64,000 nucleotides of DNA. Origin: Anaerolineaceae bacterium UBA5404. GTDB lineage: Bacteria > Chloroflexota > Anaerolineae > Anaerolineales > Anaerolineaceae. The stretch spans positions 155,131-219,130 of the forward strand of contig DHNY01000010.1 in NCBI GenBank assembly GCA_002409625.1. Direction: 5' to 3'. The translations under genes and the position numbers were made by a program. Positions 35,405 to 44,686 of the stretch are shown one piece after another (position 1 is the stretch's first letter; each line of letters begins with the position of its first letter). The notes under the pieces are model-generated. The model saw only the letters and a list, made by a program, of their open reading frames with translations, made no database searches and was not told the DNA's origin.

Positions 35405-37628
35405 TATTCGATTACGCGAATCTCAAGAGCGCATCTTAGCATATGAAGGCGGTTTGATGGGCATTTCTGCCGTGCCTGGCAGCGGTAAAACCTTTACCCT
35501 TTCTCATCTGGCTGCCAAACTTGTCCTTGAAAGTGATTTAGCTTTTGACCAGGAAGTTTTAATCGTAACCTTTTCTAACGTTGCGGCAGATAACTTTAGC
35601 GCGCGAATTGGCAAGATCCTTTCAAGTAAGGGGATTATGGAAGGTATCGGCTACAAGGTGAGAACGCTACACGGTTTGGCAAGTGATATCATCCGTGAAA
35701 GACCCGACCTGGCTGGTTTAAGCAATGACTTTTCAATTATCGATGAAAGTGAAAGTACTGAAATTCTAAAAGATTTAGTGCAATACCAAATGCTCCAAGA
35801 GCCGGAAATTTTTGATAGCTTTGTTTCGGAATCATTTAGGATTAAAAACAACCCAAGAAAAGTAGAAACCGAATTACGGGATGAGATTTATCATGTTGTC
35901 TCGAGGTTTATAAAGACGGCAAAAGATCATCTTCTATCAGCTGATCAGGTTCAAACGCTTATCGATAATGCTGAAACGCCAAGTTCTTTACTGCTGATTT
36001 GCCAAAAAATATATCAAGCCTATCAAGCTGCGTTAAATTATCGTGGTGCGCTTGACTTTGATGATTTAATCCGCCTGGCTTGGATGAGCCTTCATAACGA
36101 TGAGGAGCTTTTAAAATCACTTCAATATCGTTGGCCATACATCCTCGAGGACGAGGCTCAGGATTCAAGTTTAGTGCAAGAAGCGATATTAACTTTACTT
36201 ACAAGCAAAGAAAAAAATTGGGTTCGGGTTGGTGATCCAAACCAAGCCATTAACGAAAGCTTTACCAATGCTGACCCAAGATTGCTTCGCGAATTTATAA
36301 AACGTGCAGACGTGCAACGTGAAGAATTGCCCGAATCAGGTCGATCTTGTCCACAAATTATTTCACTCGCCAACACACTCAATGAATGGTCACAATACTA
36401 CCATCCCAATCCAATCACTCGTGACGCTTTATCCCACCCATTAATTGAAAGAACCAAACCAGGTGATCCCCAACAAAATCCCGAATGCAATTCTCCAGCG
36501 ATTGACCTACAAAACAAACGTTTTAGCAGCGATTTGGAAATTGATTTTCTTATTGCGGATATAAAACAATGGCTTGAAGAACATCCGGATGATACGCTGG
36601 CAGTTTTGGCGCCTATAAACAAAAGAGTTGCCAAACTGGCAGACGATTTTGATAAAGCCAGGATACCTGTTGTGCAGGCTTTGATGCGCAATCCGGAAAA
36701 TACCAGAATTTCTGCTGGGGCTATATACCGGCTTCTTCGATCGCTTCAAGAACCTTCAGATCCGACGCTTTTATCAAGTGCCTTTAAGGTTTTGTTTCGT
36801 CAATATCAGGACGATGAAAAAGTGTGGCTCGTCGTTGAAAAATGTGTACGTTACATAAAAATGCAGAAGGCAGTAGAAACACTTCTTTACAACGAATCAC
36901 CAGAATTTTTGGTGGAATTCGAAGACATGTACGAAGAAGAATTGGCGAATGATTTCATGAACCACTTTATTCATACCATGCGCCGATGGCATAAAGCCAC
37001 AGTATTACCTTTAGACCAAACCATTATCACAATTGCCCAGGATTTATCACTGGATCCTGTTGAATTAGCAACAATTCATAAAATATCCCAATTGGTCAAA
37101 CAAATATTGAATAACCAACCTGAGTGGAATATCAATGAGGTTATTAACGAACTTAAAGAGATTGCCAAAAACAACAGAGCGTTTTTTAGCTTTAATGATG
37201 CTGAAGATGGCTTTGACCCAGATTTGCATAAAGGCAAAGTTGTTGTAGCTACGTACCACAAAGCCAAAGGTTTGGAATGGGATAAGGTCTATTTAAGTTC
37301 CTTAAATAACTTTGATTTCCCTTCTGCTTTGCCTGAAGATTATTTCATCTCAGAACGCCAGATTTTTGTGGAGCCTAGAAACCGACAAGCTGAAATTCGG
37401 GCTGAACTTTTATCGTTAATAGACCCCACTCAGCCTGCCTACGTGCCTGGTGTAGCAACAATGATTGACCGCAATGATGTTGCCAGAGAAAGAATTCGCC
37501 TACTCTACGTTGGCATCACCAGGGCGAAAAAATCCCTTACCGGTAGTTTTAATACAGGCAGATATGGCAATCAATCAGAAGCTTTAGCAATAAAAGAGAT
37601 TCGGGAAAGATGGCAAGATGAAAACTAA
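35397..37628 (+). CDS. UvrD/AddA-type SF1A DNA helicase
   Basis: 743 residues with all canonical SF1A motifs in order: I ISAVPGSGKTFT, Ia VTFSNVAADNF, II LEDEAQDSS, III RVGDPNQAIN, IV ESGRSCPQII, V VATYHKAKGLEWDKVYL and VI LLYVGITRAKKSL. It should unwind DNA 3' to 5' using ATP. It lacks the C-terminal nuclease domain of AddA. Overlaps the upstream degenerate helicase gene by eight bases and the downstream nuclease gene by eleven, which implies a fixed-stoichiometry complex. Confidence 0.9.
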   Translation: MTNIRLRESQERILAYEGGLMGISAVPGSGKTFTLSHLAAKLVLESDLAFDQEVLIVTFSNVAADNFSARIGKILSSKGIMEGIGYKVRTLHGLASDIIRERPDLAGLSNDFSIIDESESTEILKDLVQYQMLQEPEIFDSFVSESFRIKNNPRKVETELRDEIYHVVSRFIKTAKDHLLSADQVQTLIDNAETPSSLLLICQKIYQAYQAALNYRGALDFDDLIRLAWMSLHNDEELLKSLQYRWPYILEDEAQDSSLVQEAILTLLTSKEKNWVRVGDPNQAINESFTNADPRLLREFIKRADVQREELPESGRSCPQIISLANTLNEWSQYYHPNPITRDALSHPLIERTKPGDPQQNPECNSPAIDLQNKRFSSDLEIDFLIADIKQWLEEHPDDTLAVLAPINKRVAKLADDFDKARIPVVQALMRNPENTRISAGAIYRLLRSLQEPSDPTLLSSAFKVLFRQYQDDEKVWLVVEKCVRYIKMQKAVETLLYNESPEFLVEFEDMYEEELANDFMNHFIHTMRRWHKATVLPLDQTIITIAQDLSLDPVELATIHKISQLVKQILNNQPEWNINEVINELKEIAKNNRAFFSFNDAEDGFDPDLHKGKVVVATYHKAKGLEWDKVYLSSLNNFDFPSALPEDYFISERQIFVEPRNRQAEIRAELLSLIDPTQPAYVPGVATMIDRNDVARERIRLLYVGITRAKKSLTGSFNTGRYGNQSEALAIKEIRERWQDEN

Positions 37629-38421
37629 TATTCCTGCGGACTTTAGCTTTTCCCAAAGCAATTTGCACACTTATTTAAGGTGTCGTTATAAATTTTATTT
37701 ACGTTACATTCAAGGGCTGCTCTGGCCTGCGCAATTGACCTCAGATGCCTTGGTTTATGAAGAGGACAGAAATGCAGGCATTCGCTTTCACCAGCTTTTA
37801 CATCAGTATTTTATAGGCTTTGACCAGGATTTACTCGTCCAAATGGCACAAAATGACCCAGACCCGCGCGTGTTGGAATGGTTTTCAAGCTTTTTACTCA
37901 GCCCATTCGCCCAACTGGATGGAGAACTAAACCCGGAAAAAACACTCAACGCCAACATTGATGGAAAACTTTTTACGATTAAAATGGACCTTTTGCAGTT
38001 TGTTGATGGACTTTATCATATTTATGATTGGAAAACGTCTCGTAAAATCCCCAGCCGTAAAACGCTACTTGAAAGCGTGCAAACAAAGCTTTACCCTCTC
38101 GTATTATCAGAGGCACTCTCAAGTAATTTTCCAATTCATTTTCATATTCTAGAGCTCAACCAAGTGGATGCACCAATTACTTTTACATTTTCCGCGCCAG
38201 AAGTTGCCAAGAGCCGTGATTATTTTATGCTCTTAACCGATGAAATACTTGCTTTGGAAGAACATGAATTTTTTAGGACGGATAAGTTGCAAATTTGTAA
38301 AACCTGTGAATACCGATCTCACTGTAACCGTGGGATAAAAGCACCCGGAATAAGCGACTTAGAACTCTTAGATATGGAAGATTACTTAGAAACAGGAAAT
38401 CTGAACACTGACTTGGTATAA
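37618..38421 (+). CDS. PD-(D/E)XK nuclease with 4Fe-4S cysteines (RecB/AddB/Cas4 type)
   Basis: 267-residue stand-alone nuclease. The catalytic core is readable: His in RFHQLLHQYF, Asp130, the Asp137-Trp-Lys139 motif in IYDWKTS, and the QTKLYP helix. Cys22 (in YLRCRYKFYL) and Cys227, Cys230, Cys236 (CKTCEYRSHC) have the spacing of the iron-sulfur staple of AddB and Cas4 nucleases. In AddB this module is the C-terminal domain; here it is a separate chain. Cas4 is unlikely because no CRISPR genes are near. Last gene of the cassette. Confidence 0.88.
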   Translation: MKTNIPADFSFSQSNLHTYLRCRYKFYLRYIQGLLWPAQLTSDALVYEEDRNAGIRFHQLLHQYFIGFDQDLLVQMAQNDPDPRVLEWFSSFLLSPFAQLDGELNPEKTLNANIDGKLFTIKMDLLQFVDGLYHIYDWKTSRKIPSRKTLLESVQTKLYPLVLSEALSSNFPIHFHILELNQVDAPITFTFSAPEVAKSRDYFMLLTDEILALEEHEFFRTDKLQICKTCEYRSHCNRGIKAPGISDLELLDMEDYLETGNLNTDLV

Positions 38422-38435
38422 TTTTGTTATAAAAA

Positions 38436-38509
38436 TGGGCAGAACAGGACTCGAACCTGCGACCTCTTCTGTGTAAAAGAAACGCTCTAACCAACTGAGC
38501 TATCCGCCC
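38436..38509 (-). tRNA. tRNA-Val (anticodon TAC)
   Basis: Cloverleaf on the minus strand: acceptor GGGCGGA/TCTGCCC, D stem GCTC/GAGC, anticodon stem TTTCT/AGAAG around TTTACAC (anticodon TAC), T arm GCAGG-TTCGAGT-CCTGT. 74 nt; CCA not encoded. Convergent with the nuclease gene. Confidence 0.95.
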
Positions 38510-38518
38510 GGGAGACCC

Positions 38519-38524
38519 TATTAT
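38519..38524 (+). promoter_or_regulatory. Probable -10 box, leaderless start of FAH gene
   Basis: TATTAT, nine bases before ATG 38534, with no ribosome site between. Confidence 0.4.
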
Positions 38525-38533
38525 ACATCAAAA

Positions 38534-39301
38534 ATGAGAATAACAAGATTTCTTTCAGACGAAAATAAACCGCAATTTGGATGGATCGATGAAGACCGCA
38601 TTGGATTCATTCAAGGCAACCCCTTTGGTGAATACCGACGCTTCGAAGCCAAGCAGAAATTATCCGAAGTAAAGCTCTTGCCACCCTGCGAACCCAGCAA
38701 GATTATCGCTGTTGGCAGAAATTACCTGGACCACATCCAAGAGATGCAATCAGAGGTTCCAGAATATCCCCTGCTATTCCTAAAACCACCGTCCTCGCTT
38801 TTATCCACCGGCGAAGATATCATTATCCCGCCTCAATCACAACGTGTTGAACATGAAGCCGAATTAGCGGTCATCATTGGCAAAAAAGCACGCTGGTTGA
38901 CCTTGGATGAAGTAAAAGATGTTATTTTTGGATACACCATTGCGAATGATGTTACTGCCAGGGATTTGCAAACCAGGGATGGACAATGGGCTCGCGCAAA
39001 AGGTTTTGATACTTTCTGCCCGTTGGGACCGTGGATTGAAACTGATTTTGACCCTGCCGATGCTATTATTTCTTGCCACGTCAATTCTGCTATGCGCCAA
39101 ATGGCTTCAACGCGTGATATGATTTTTTCTATTGACCGTTTGCTGATGTTTATCAGCTCAGTTATGACGCTTATGCCGGGTGATGTTATCCTCACTGGAA
39201 CGCCGGCTGGGGTCAGTATGCTTGAGCCAGGTGATATTGTCACTATCAACATCGATGGTATTGGTAACCTGGTAAACCCGGTGGCATCGGCAAAGGTCTA
39301 A
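38534..39301 (+). CDS. Fumarylacetoacetate hydrolase-family protein
   Basis: 255 residues of the FAH/YcgM fold. An N-terminal cap is followed by the core: IIAVGRNYLDHIQEM, LFLKPPSSLL, VEHEAELAVIIGKKA (metal glutamates), GYTIANDVTARDLQ, ARAKGFDTFCPLGPWI, and a final LMPGDVILTGTPAGVS. Such enzymes hydrolyse or decarboxylate beta-diketo acids such as acylpyruvates or oxaloacetate; the substrate is not readable. First gene of a run that continues through DUF503 and TIGR03960. Confidence 0.9.
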   Translation: MRITRFLSDENKPQFGWIDEDRIGFIQGNPFGEYRRFEAKQKLSEVKLLPPCEPSKIIAVGRNYLDHIQEMQSEVPEYPLLFLKPPSSLLSTGEDIIIPPQSQRVEHEAELAVIIGKKARWLTLDEVKDVIFGYTIANDVTARDLQTRDGQWARAKGFDTFCPLGPWIETDFDPADAIISCHVNSAMRQMASTRDMIFSIDRLLMFISSVMTLMPGDVILTGTPAGVSMLEPGDIVTINIDGIGNLVNPVASAKV

Positions 39302-39302
39302 G

Positions 39303-39590
39303 ATGAGCTCTCATTTTGTGGTAAAGCTTCAATTTCGATTGCACGGTTGCGCGAGTTTAAAAGAAAAACGCTCAAGACTGGCAAATTTACTGAATAAATT
39401 AAAAAAAGAGAATGTTTCGGTTATAGAATCAGATCGGCAGGATGATCATCAATTCGCAGAAATTTGCATCGCCAAAATGAGCTTGGACTCCAACAAATTG
39501 CACCGTGATCATGACCAGCTTTTAGATTTTATTGAAACGCATCGTGGTGATATTGACTTAGTACATTACGAAACCGAACGATTTTATTAG
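39303..39590 (+). CDS. DUF503 (YlxP-like) protein
   Basis: 95 residues. The conserved start (VVKLQFRLHGCASLKEKRSRL) and the later NVSVIESDRQDDHQFAEICIA and RGDIDLVHYETERF strands match DUF503, a small ferredoxin-like fold usually found near translation genes such as rbfA. Biochemical role unknown. It begins one base after the FAH stop. Confidence 0.85.
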   Translation: MSSHFVVKLQFRLHGCASLKEKRSRLANLLNKLKKENVSVIESDRQDDHQFAEICIAKMSLDSNKLHRDHDQLLDFIETHRGDIDLVHYETERFY

Positions 39591-39598
39591 AGGATATT

Positions 39599-41461
39599 TT
39601 GACAATTATTGACAAGAAAGTCTTAGACAAAATTCTATATCATGTAGAAAAACCGGGTCGATATGTGGGTGGTGAACACAACATGGTGCTCAAGGCGTGG
39701 GACTCATGCTCAACGCGCGTTGCCCTCGCCTTCCCTGACCTTTATGATCTTGGTCAGGCTAATTTGGGGCTGGCCATCTTATATGAAATCATCAACGATC
39801 GACCAGACATTCTTGCTGAACGCGTGTTTTCTCCTTGGCACGACATGGAAGACGCCATGCGCGAGCGAAAAATACCTCTTTTTGCGTTGGAATCCAAAAG
39901 ACCCATCATTGATTTTGACATTTTAGGCATAACGCTTCCATACGAATCAATCTACACCAATGTTCTCAATTTGCTCGACCTTGCCGGCATGCCTTTACAC
40001 GCTTCTGAACGGGATGAAAGCTATCCCCTCGTTATTGCCGGTGGACAGGCTTGTTTCAACCCTGAGCCGATGACCGATTTTATTGATGCTTTTGTGATTG
40101 GCGATGGCGAAGATGTCATTTTCGAGATTATTGAAACTTATCAGCTATGGAAGAAACAAAACCTGGATAAACTGTCTTTGCTATTGGCTTTAGCGAAAAT
40201 TGCTGGTGTTTATGTGCCATCTTTGTATGATGTGACCTATTTTGAAGATGGCACCATAAAATCAGTGGACCCAAAAAACGAAGGGGTTCCAAAGCAAGTT
40301 CACAAACGTATTGCACCGCAATTGCCACCACCCATTAAAAAACAAATTGTTCCCAATATACAAATTGTGCATGATCGCATCGCGGTTGAAATTATGCGTG
40401 GTTGTACCCGTGGTTGCCGTTTTTGCCATGCCGGCATTGTAAATCGCCCGGTAAGACAAAGGAAAGTTGCTGATGTGCTCAAAGCCATTGACAGTGGCGT
40501 AAAAGCCACCGGTTACGAAGAATTGAGTTTGCTTTCCTTGTCTTCTTCCGATCATACCGAAATTTTAGATATGTCCAAAGCCGTTTACGACCAAAACAAA
40601 GGTCGACGGCTTAGTGTAAGCTTGCCTTCATTGCGTATTGAATCTTTTTCCGTTGACTTAATGGATGAGCTTAAAGATCTAAAACCTGGCGGTGGCTTTA
40701 CCATCGCACCCGAAGCTGCCACGGATAGGATGCGTGCCATTATCAACAAGCCTCTGGATGACAAAATCCTTTTTGAAACAGTTGAAACTATTTTTAATCA
40801 TGGCTGGTTAAATCTCAAAATGTATTACATGATCGGACTGCCTGACGAACGTATGGAAGATCTTGAAGCCATCCTTGAAACGGCACAAAAAGTGCTTCAA
40901 ATTGGCAGAAGATTGCGGGGAAATCGGGTGCGCGTGCATGTAAGTATCGGCACCTTCATCCCAAAACCGCATACGCCATTCCAATGGGCAATCTCGGAGG
41001 ATCCGGTCTCCATACAAGAGAAAATCGATTTCTTACGAGATGGCATGCGCCAGGCAAAAATCAAGCTTTCTTATAATCGTCCTGATTCAACCTTGTTGGA
41101 AGCCTGGCTTTCTCGTGGGGACAGGCGACTCGGCAAAGTGATTGAAAAGGCATGGCAGCTTGGTGCAAAGTTTGATGCCTGGGACGAAGGCTTTATAAAA
41201 GAGTACTGGTATGCGGCTTTTCAAGAATGTGGCGTAGATCCTCATTTTTATACCAACCGCGAGAGGGAATTGGATGAAACTTTCCCTTGGGATCACATTT
41301 CAGCTGGCGTTTTTAAAGATTTCTTACTTGAAGACTATCAAATGAGCCTGCGTGGTGAAACCCGACAGGATTGTCGGGATGGGTGTTACGCATGTGGCAT
41401 ACTGGATTGCTTTGCTCAGGTTCGCCCAAGCAATGAAGATGTTTATTGGGGGTGCCCATGA
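39599..41461 (+). CDS. TIGR03960 B12-binding-like radical SAM protein
   Basis: 620 residues. The N-terminal region has a cobalamin-binding-like fold (VALAFPDLYDLGQANLGLA). The radical-SAM core carries the cluster motif MRGCTRGCRFCHAGI near residue 265 with later LSLLSLSSSDH and GGFTIAPEAATDRM. This is the TIGR03960 family, almost always found with a DUF2344/TIGR03936 gene, as here. Its reaction is unknown to me. TTG start at 39599 with AGGA six bases upstream; its stop overlaps the next ATG (ATGA). Confidence 0.9.
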   Translation: MTIIDKKVLDKILYHVEKPGRYVGGEHNMVLKAWDSCSTRVALAFPDLYDLGQANLGLAILYEIINDRPDILAERVFSPWHDMEDAMRERKIPLFALESKRPIIDFDILGITLPYESIYTNVLNLLDLAGMPLHASERDESYPLVIAGGQACFNPEPMTDFIDAFVIGDGEDVIFEIIETYQLWKKQNLDKLSLLLALAKIAGVYVPSLYDVTYFEDGTIKSVDPKNEGVPKQVHKRIAPQLPPPIKKQIVPNIQIVHDRIAVEIMRGCTRGCRFCHAGIVNRPVRQRKVADVLKAIDSGVKATGYEELSLLSLSSSDHTEILDMSKAVYDQNKGRRLSVSLPSLRIESFSVDLMDELKDLKPGGGFTIAPEAATDRMRAIINKPLDDKILFETVETIFNHGWLNLKMYYMIGLPDERMEDLEAILETAQKVLQIGRRLRGNRVRVHVSIGTFIPKPHTPFQWAISEDPVSIQEKIDFLRDGMRQAKIKLSYNRPDSTLLEAWLSRGDRRLGKVIEKAWQLGAKFDAWDEGFIKEYWYAAFQECGVDPHFYTNRERELDETFPWDHISAGVFKDFLLEDYQMSLRGETRQDCRDGCYACGILDCFAQVRPSNEDVYWGCP

Positions 41462-42102
41462 ACCCAATTACACCCTATCGGGTACGCATTCGTTTTGCAA
41501 AACTGGAAGGCTTAAGGTTCATCGGCCACCTTGACCTCCAAAGGCTTTTTGAACGCGCCTTAAACCGTACCGGATTACCCTTACGTTATAGTCAAGGTTT
41601 TTCACCTAAAATCAGGCTCAACCTTGCTTCCGCATTGCCGCTTGGTTTTGTGAGTTCTGCAGAAGTGTTGGATTTTTGGCTCAATTGCCCGGTCGAACTG
41701 GAAGAGATCAAGAAGTCACTTCAGGAGTCTTTACCAAAAGACATTCAAATTATTGATATCGAAGAGATTGATAATAAACGCCCTAGCTTGCAAGCCAGTC
41801 TTAGATCAAGTGTATATCGCATCACTATACCAATTAGCTACGCGCAAGAAGAGTTAATACGAGGCTTTAATGGTCTAATTTCTAAAGAAACTATTCCTTT
41901 TATTCGACGCAAGAAAACCGTTGATATTAAGCCAATGATCGAATCTTACCAAATTGAAATCACCCCAGAAGCAAGCGTCCTGACTTTACAAATGAGCTCA
42001 ACAGCCGAAAACAACGGAAGGCCTGATGAACTTTTGAGCTTTATTAAAGTCGACCCAGCCGACGTCATAATTGAACGAATTCAACTAATTTTTGAGGAGT
42101 AA
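41458..42102 (+). CDS. DUF2344/TIGR03936 partner of the radical SAM protein
   Basis: 214 residues from ATG 41458 (MNPITPYRVRIRFAK), the start that overlaps the upstream stop by four bases; a longer in-frame start at 41446 is less likely. Conserved features are KLEGLRFIGHLDLQRLFERAL and RYSQGFSPKIRLNLASALPLG. The two genes are fused in some bacteria, so the products probably act as one enzyme. HIT gene follows two bases later. Confidence 0.9.
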   Translation: MNPITPYRVRIRFAKLEGLRFIGHLDLQRLFERALNRTGLPLRYSQGFSPKIRLNLASALPLGFVSSAEVLDFWLNCPVELEEIKKSLQESLPKDIQIIDIEEIDNKRPSLQASLRSSVYRITIPISYAQEELIRGFNGLISKETIPFIRRKKTVDIKPMIESYQIEITPEASVLTLQMSSTAENNGRPDELLSFIKVDPADVIIERIQLIFEE

Positions 42103-42104
42103 CT

Positions 42105-42506
42105 ATGGAAAATTGTATCTTTTGCAAAATTCTCAAGGGCGAAATTCCTTCCTGGAAAGTTTACGAAGATGAAACAACTTATGCTTTCCTGGATGTACAA
42201 CCCATTGGCAGATATCACACCCTTGTGATTCCCAAAGCGCATTATGAAAACATATACGATATACCAGACAATCTTTACTTTGACGTGATGCGCACAACAA
42301 GGAAAATTGCCGAACTTTACCGGCTTAAATTGGATATTGAAAATTTGCAACTCTTCCACAATGCCGGGCCACTCACCTTACAGTCTGTTTTTCACTTTCA
42401 TATGCATATTGTGCCTAGAACGGAAGAAGATAAGCATCAGTTTAGCCTAAAAATCAGACTAGAGTTGGTTGAGGAATTTCCGACAATGATAGAGAAGTTA
42501 AAATAA
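42105..42506 (+). CDS. HIT-family nucleotide hydrolase/transferase
   Basis: 133 residues. N-terminal CIFCKILKGEIPSWKVYEDE, a histidine-triad motif HFHMHIVPR near residue 105, and the central LVIPKAHYENI are typical of HINT-like hydrolases acting on AMP-linked substrates. The usual conserved Asn-Gly before the triad reads LQLFHNAGPLTLQSV, with Leu-Gln replacing the more common Gly-Gln spacing, a mild oddity. Ends the operon that starts at the FAH gene. Confidence 0.9.
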   Translation: MENCIFCKILKGEIPSWKVYEDETTYAFLDVQPIGRYHTLVIPKAHYENIYDIPDNLYFDVMRTTRKIAELYRLKLDIENLQLFHNAGPLTLQSVFHFHMHIVPRTEEDKHQFSLKIRLELVEEFPTMIEKLK

Positions 42507-42526
42507 CCATGTTCGCTGGTTTTGTG

Positions 42527-42532
42527 TATAAT
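42527..42532 (+). promoter_or_regulatory. -10 box of tRNA-Arg
   Basis: Perfect TATAAT ten bases before the tRNA 5' end. Confidence 0.6.
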
Positions 42533-42542
42533 CATCATCCTT

Positions 42543-42614
42543 GTTCCCGTGGCCTAATGGATAAGGCACTGGCCTCCGAAGCCAGTCATGTGGGTTCGAT
42601 TCCCACCGGGGACA
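42543..42614 (+). tRNA. tRNA-Arg (anticodon CCG)
   Basis: Acceptor GTTCCCG/CGGGGAC (one T-G pair), D stem GCCT/AGGC, anticodon arm CTGGC-CTCCGAA-GCCAG giving CCG (reads CGG), T arm GTGGG-TTCGATT-CCCAC. 72 nt; CCA not encoded. Confidence 0.95.
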
Positions 42615-42649
42615 TTTTGTTTTAACCGTTTTTTGTCGATTGGAGTGCT

Positions 42650-44686
42650 ATGGACACTTTGCCTTTTGATCAACCCGACCCACATCTTTTGCAGGAACTA
42701 GAAGAGCTGCGTTCGCAGATTAATTATCACAACTATCTCTATAACACGCTTGACCAACCAGAGATATCTGATTACGAATATGATCTTTTGTTTAATCGTT
42801 TGAAAGAAATAGAGCTAACGCATCCGGAGCTCATTACACCGGATTCCCCAACCCAAAAAGTAGGTGCAAAACCATCAGAGCGTTTTCAAAAAGTCCAACA
42901 TCCTGTGCCCATTCTAAGCTTAAGCAATGGTTTTGGTCCTCAGGAAACAATGGAATGGTATCGGCGATTAGTAAGGCTCGATGCGGAAGTTGAAAAAGCG
43001 GATTTCTTGCTTGAACCCAAATTGGATGGTTTAACGGTGGTGCTGCATTATGAAAACGGTGTTTTTCGGCTTGGTGCTACACGCGGTGATGGTCAGATTG
43101 GTGAAGACATAACGTCCAATCTGCGCACTATCCCAAGTTTGCCTTTACGCATCCCAGTTAAACCCGGCATAACTGCTCCCGAACATATCGTATTTCGCGG
43201 AGAAGCCTTAATCCTCAAAGAAGACTTCACAAAACTCAACGCAGAATTGGAAGCCAAAGGCGAAAAAACCTATTTAAACCCGCGAAACACTGCAGCAGGG
43301 TCCTTGCGTCAACTTAACCCTGCAGTCACGGCTAAACGCCCTTTAAAGCTCTTTATATACCAAATATTAAGCTCAAGCGAACCCATTCCAGAAAGCCAAG
43401 CTGACATTCTGGATTACATCGCAAATCTGGGTTTGCCTGTTGATAGTATTCGCTGGCATGCCAAGGATATTCATGAGGCAATCGCCATTTGCGAATCACA
43501 AACCACAGAACGCCATAAATGGCCTTTTGAGGCAGATGGTATTGTGATTAAGATTAACGACCAAAGCCTTTTCAACCGTCTTGGGTATATTGGCAAAGAT
43601 GCCCGCGGTGCTGTGGCTTACAAATATCCAGGTGAGGAAGTTGAAACAATTCTTCTTGACATTCAAAATAACGTTGGCCGGACGGGTGTCATAACCCCTT
43701 TGGCCATCCTTAAACCCGTCATGATTGGCGGGGTTTTGGTCAAGCAAGCCACTTTACACAATTTTGATTTCATCGCTGAGAAAGACATTCGCTTAGGTGA
43801 TTCCGTTTTGGTCAAACGCGCTGGAGAAGTCATCCCTTACATCATGGCATCTCTTCCAGAAAAAAGAGACGGTCAGCAACTGCCCTATTCCCCACCTGAA
43901 ACCTGCCCCAGCTGTGCTTCTGAGCTTGTCAAAGACCCTGAAGCTGTGGCATGGTATTGTGAAAACACCAACTGCCCTGCCCAACTTAACCGCACTTTGG
44001 AAAATTATGCCTCACGCGCTGCGATGGACATTGCCGGTCTGGGTGAAAAAATAGTCATCCAACTTACCGAAGCGGCCTTGGTGAAATCAATCGCTGATCT
44101 CTACACTTTGAAAAAAGAAGATTTACTAGAACTGGATAAATTTGGTGATTTAAAAGCCGACAACCTGCTCAGAGCAATCGAAGAGTCTAAATCGCGATCT
44201 TTGCAACATTTAATTATTGGGCTAGGCATCCATGGCATTGGCGAAGTTAGTGCCGGAGATCTGGCAAAACAGTTTAAAAACCTGGATTCTTTAGCAAATG
44301 CCAGCACTGACGAATTGCAAAACATCCCTGGCATTGGACCAAATACAGCCCAATCCATTGCCCATTGGTTTGCCCAAGAGCAAAACAAAAAGCTTTTAGA
44401 AAGTTTAAAATCTTATGGTGTTTGGCCGATGATAGAGGACGAGCCGCAATCTGATACACCAAAACCACTCGCTGGGCTCACTTTTGTTATCACCGGCACT
44501 TTACCCAGTATGAGTCGTGATGAAGCAAAAAGTCTTATCGAACTGCATGGAGGCAAAACCAGCAGCTCTGTGAGTAAGAAAACAGATTTTGTTCTGGTTG
44601 GTGCAGACGCCGGATCTAAGTTACAAAAAGCTTTAGAGCTTGGTGTACCAACGATTAGTGAGGACGACCTTCGCCAAATGCTGTAA
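42650..44686 (+). CDS. ligA: NAD-dependent DNA ligase
   Basis: Seals nicks with NAD as cofactor. The order is domain Ia, then the nucleotidyltransferase with the catalytic lysine in EPKLDGLTVVLHY (about residue 124), GDGQIGEDIT and KWPFEADGIVIKIN. An OB-fold with NVGRTGVITPLA, a Zn finger (CPSC ... CENTNC), helix-hairpin-helix repeats (LGIHGIGEVSAGDL, IPGIGPNTAQSI) and a C-terminal BRCT domain (LAGLTFVITGTLPSM) complete it. Length 678. GGAG ribosome site. Lies 35 bp after tRNA-Arg, probably read through from it. Confidence 0.97.
   Translation: MDTLPFDQPDPHLLQELEELRSQINYHNYLYNTLDQPEISDYEYDLLFNRLKEIELTHPELITPDSPTQKVGAKPSERFQKVQHPVPILSLSNGFGPQETMEWYRRLVRLDAEVEKADFLLEPKLDGLTVVLHYENGVFRLGATRGDGQIGEDITSNLRTIPSLPLRIPVKPGITAPEHIVFRGEALILKEDFTKLNAELEAKGEKTYLNPRNTAAGSLRQLNPAVTAKRPLKLFIYQILSSSEPIPESQADILDYIANLGLPVDSIRWHAKDIHEAIAICESQTTERHKWPFEADGIVIKINDQSLFNRLGYIGKDARGAVAYKYPGEEVETILLDIQNNVGRTGVITPLAILKPVMIGGVLVKQATLHNFDFIAEKDIRLGDSVLVKRAGEVIPYIMASLPEKRDGQQLPYSPPETCPSCASELVKDPEAVAWYCENTNCPAQLNRTLENYASRAAMDIAGLGEKIVIQLTEAALVKSIADLYTLKKEDLLELDKFGDLKADNLLRAIEESKSRSLQHLIIGLGIHGIGEVSAGDLAKQFKNLDSLANASTDELQNIPGIGPNTAQSIAHWFAQEQNKKLLESLKSYGVWPMIEDEPQSDTPKPLAGLTFVITGTLPSMSRDEAKSLIELHGGKTSSSVSKKTDFVLVGADAGSKLQKALELGVPTISEDDLRQML

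Noticed and set aside
37618..38421. Cas4 interpretation of the Fe-S nuclease
   Set aside because: Fe-S and PD-(D/E)XK motifs fit Cas4, but there is no CRISPR array or cas gene in the window and the gene overlaps a helicase gene, as expected for an AddB-like part.
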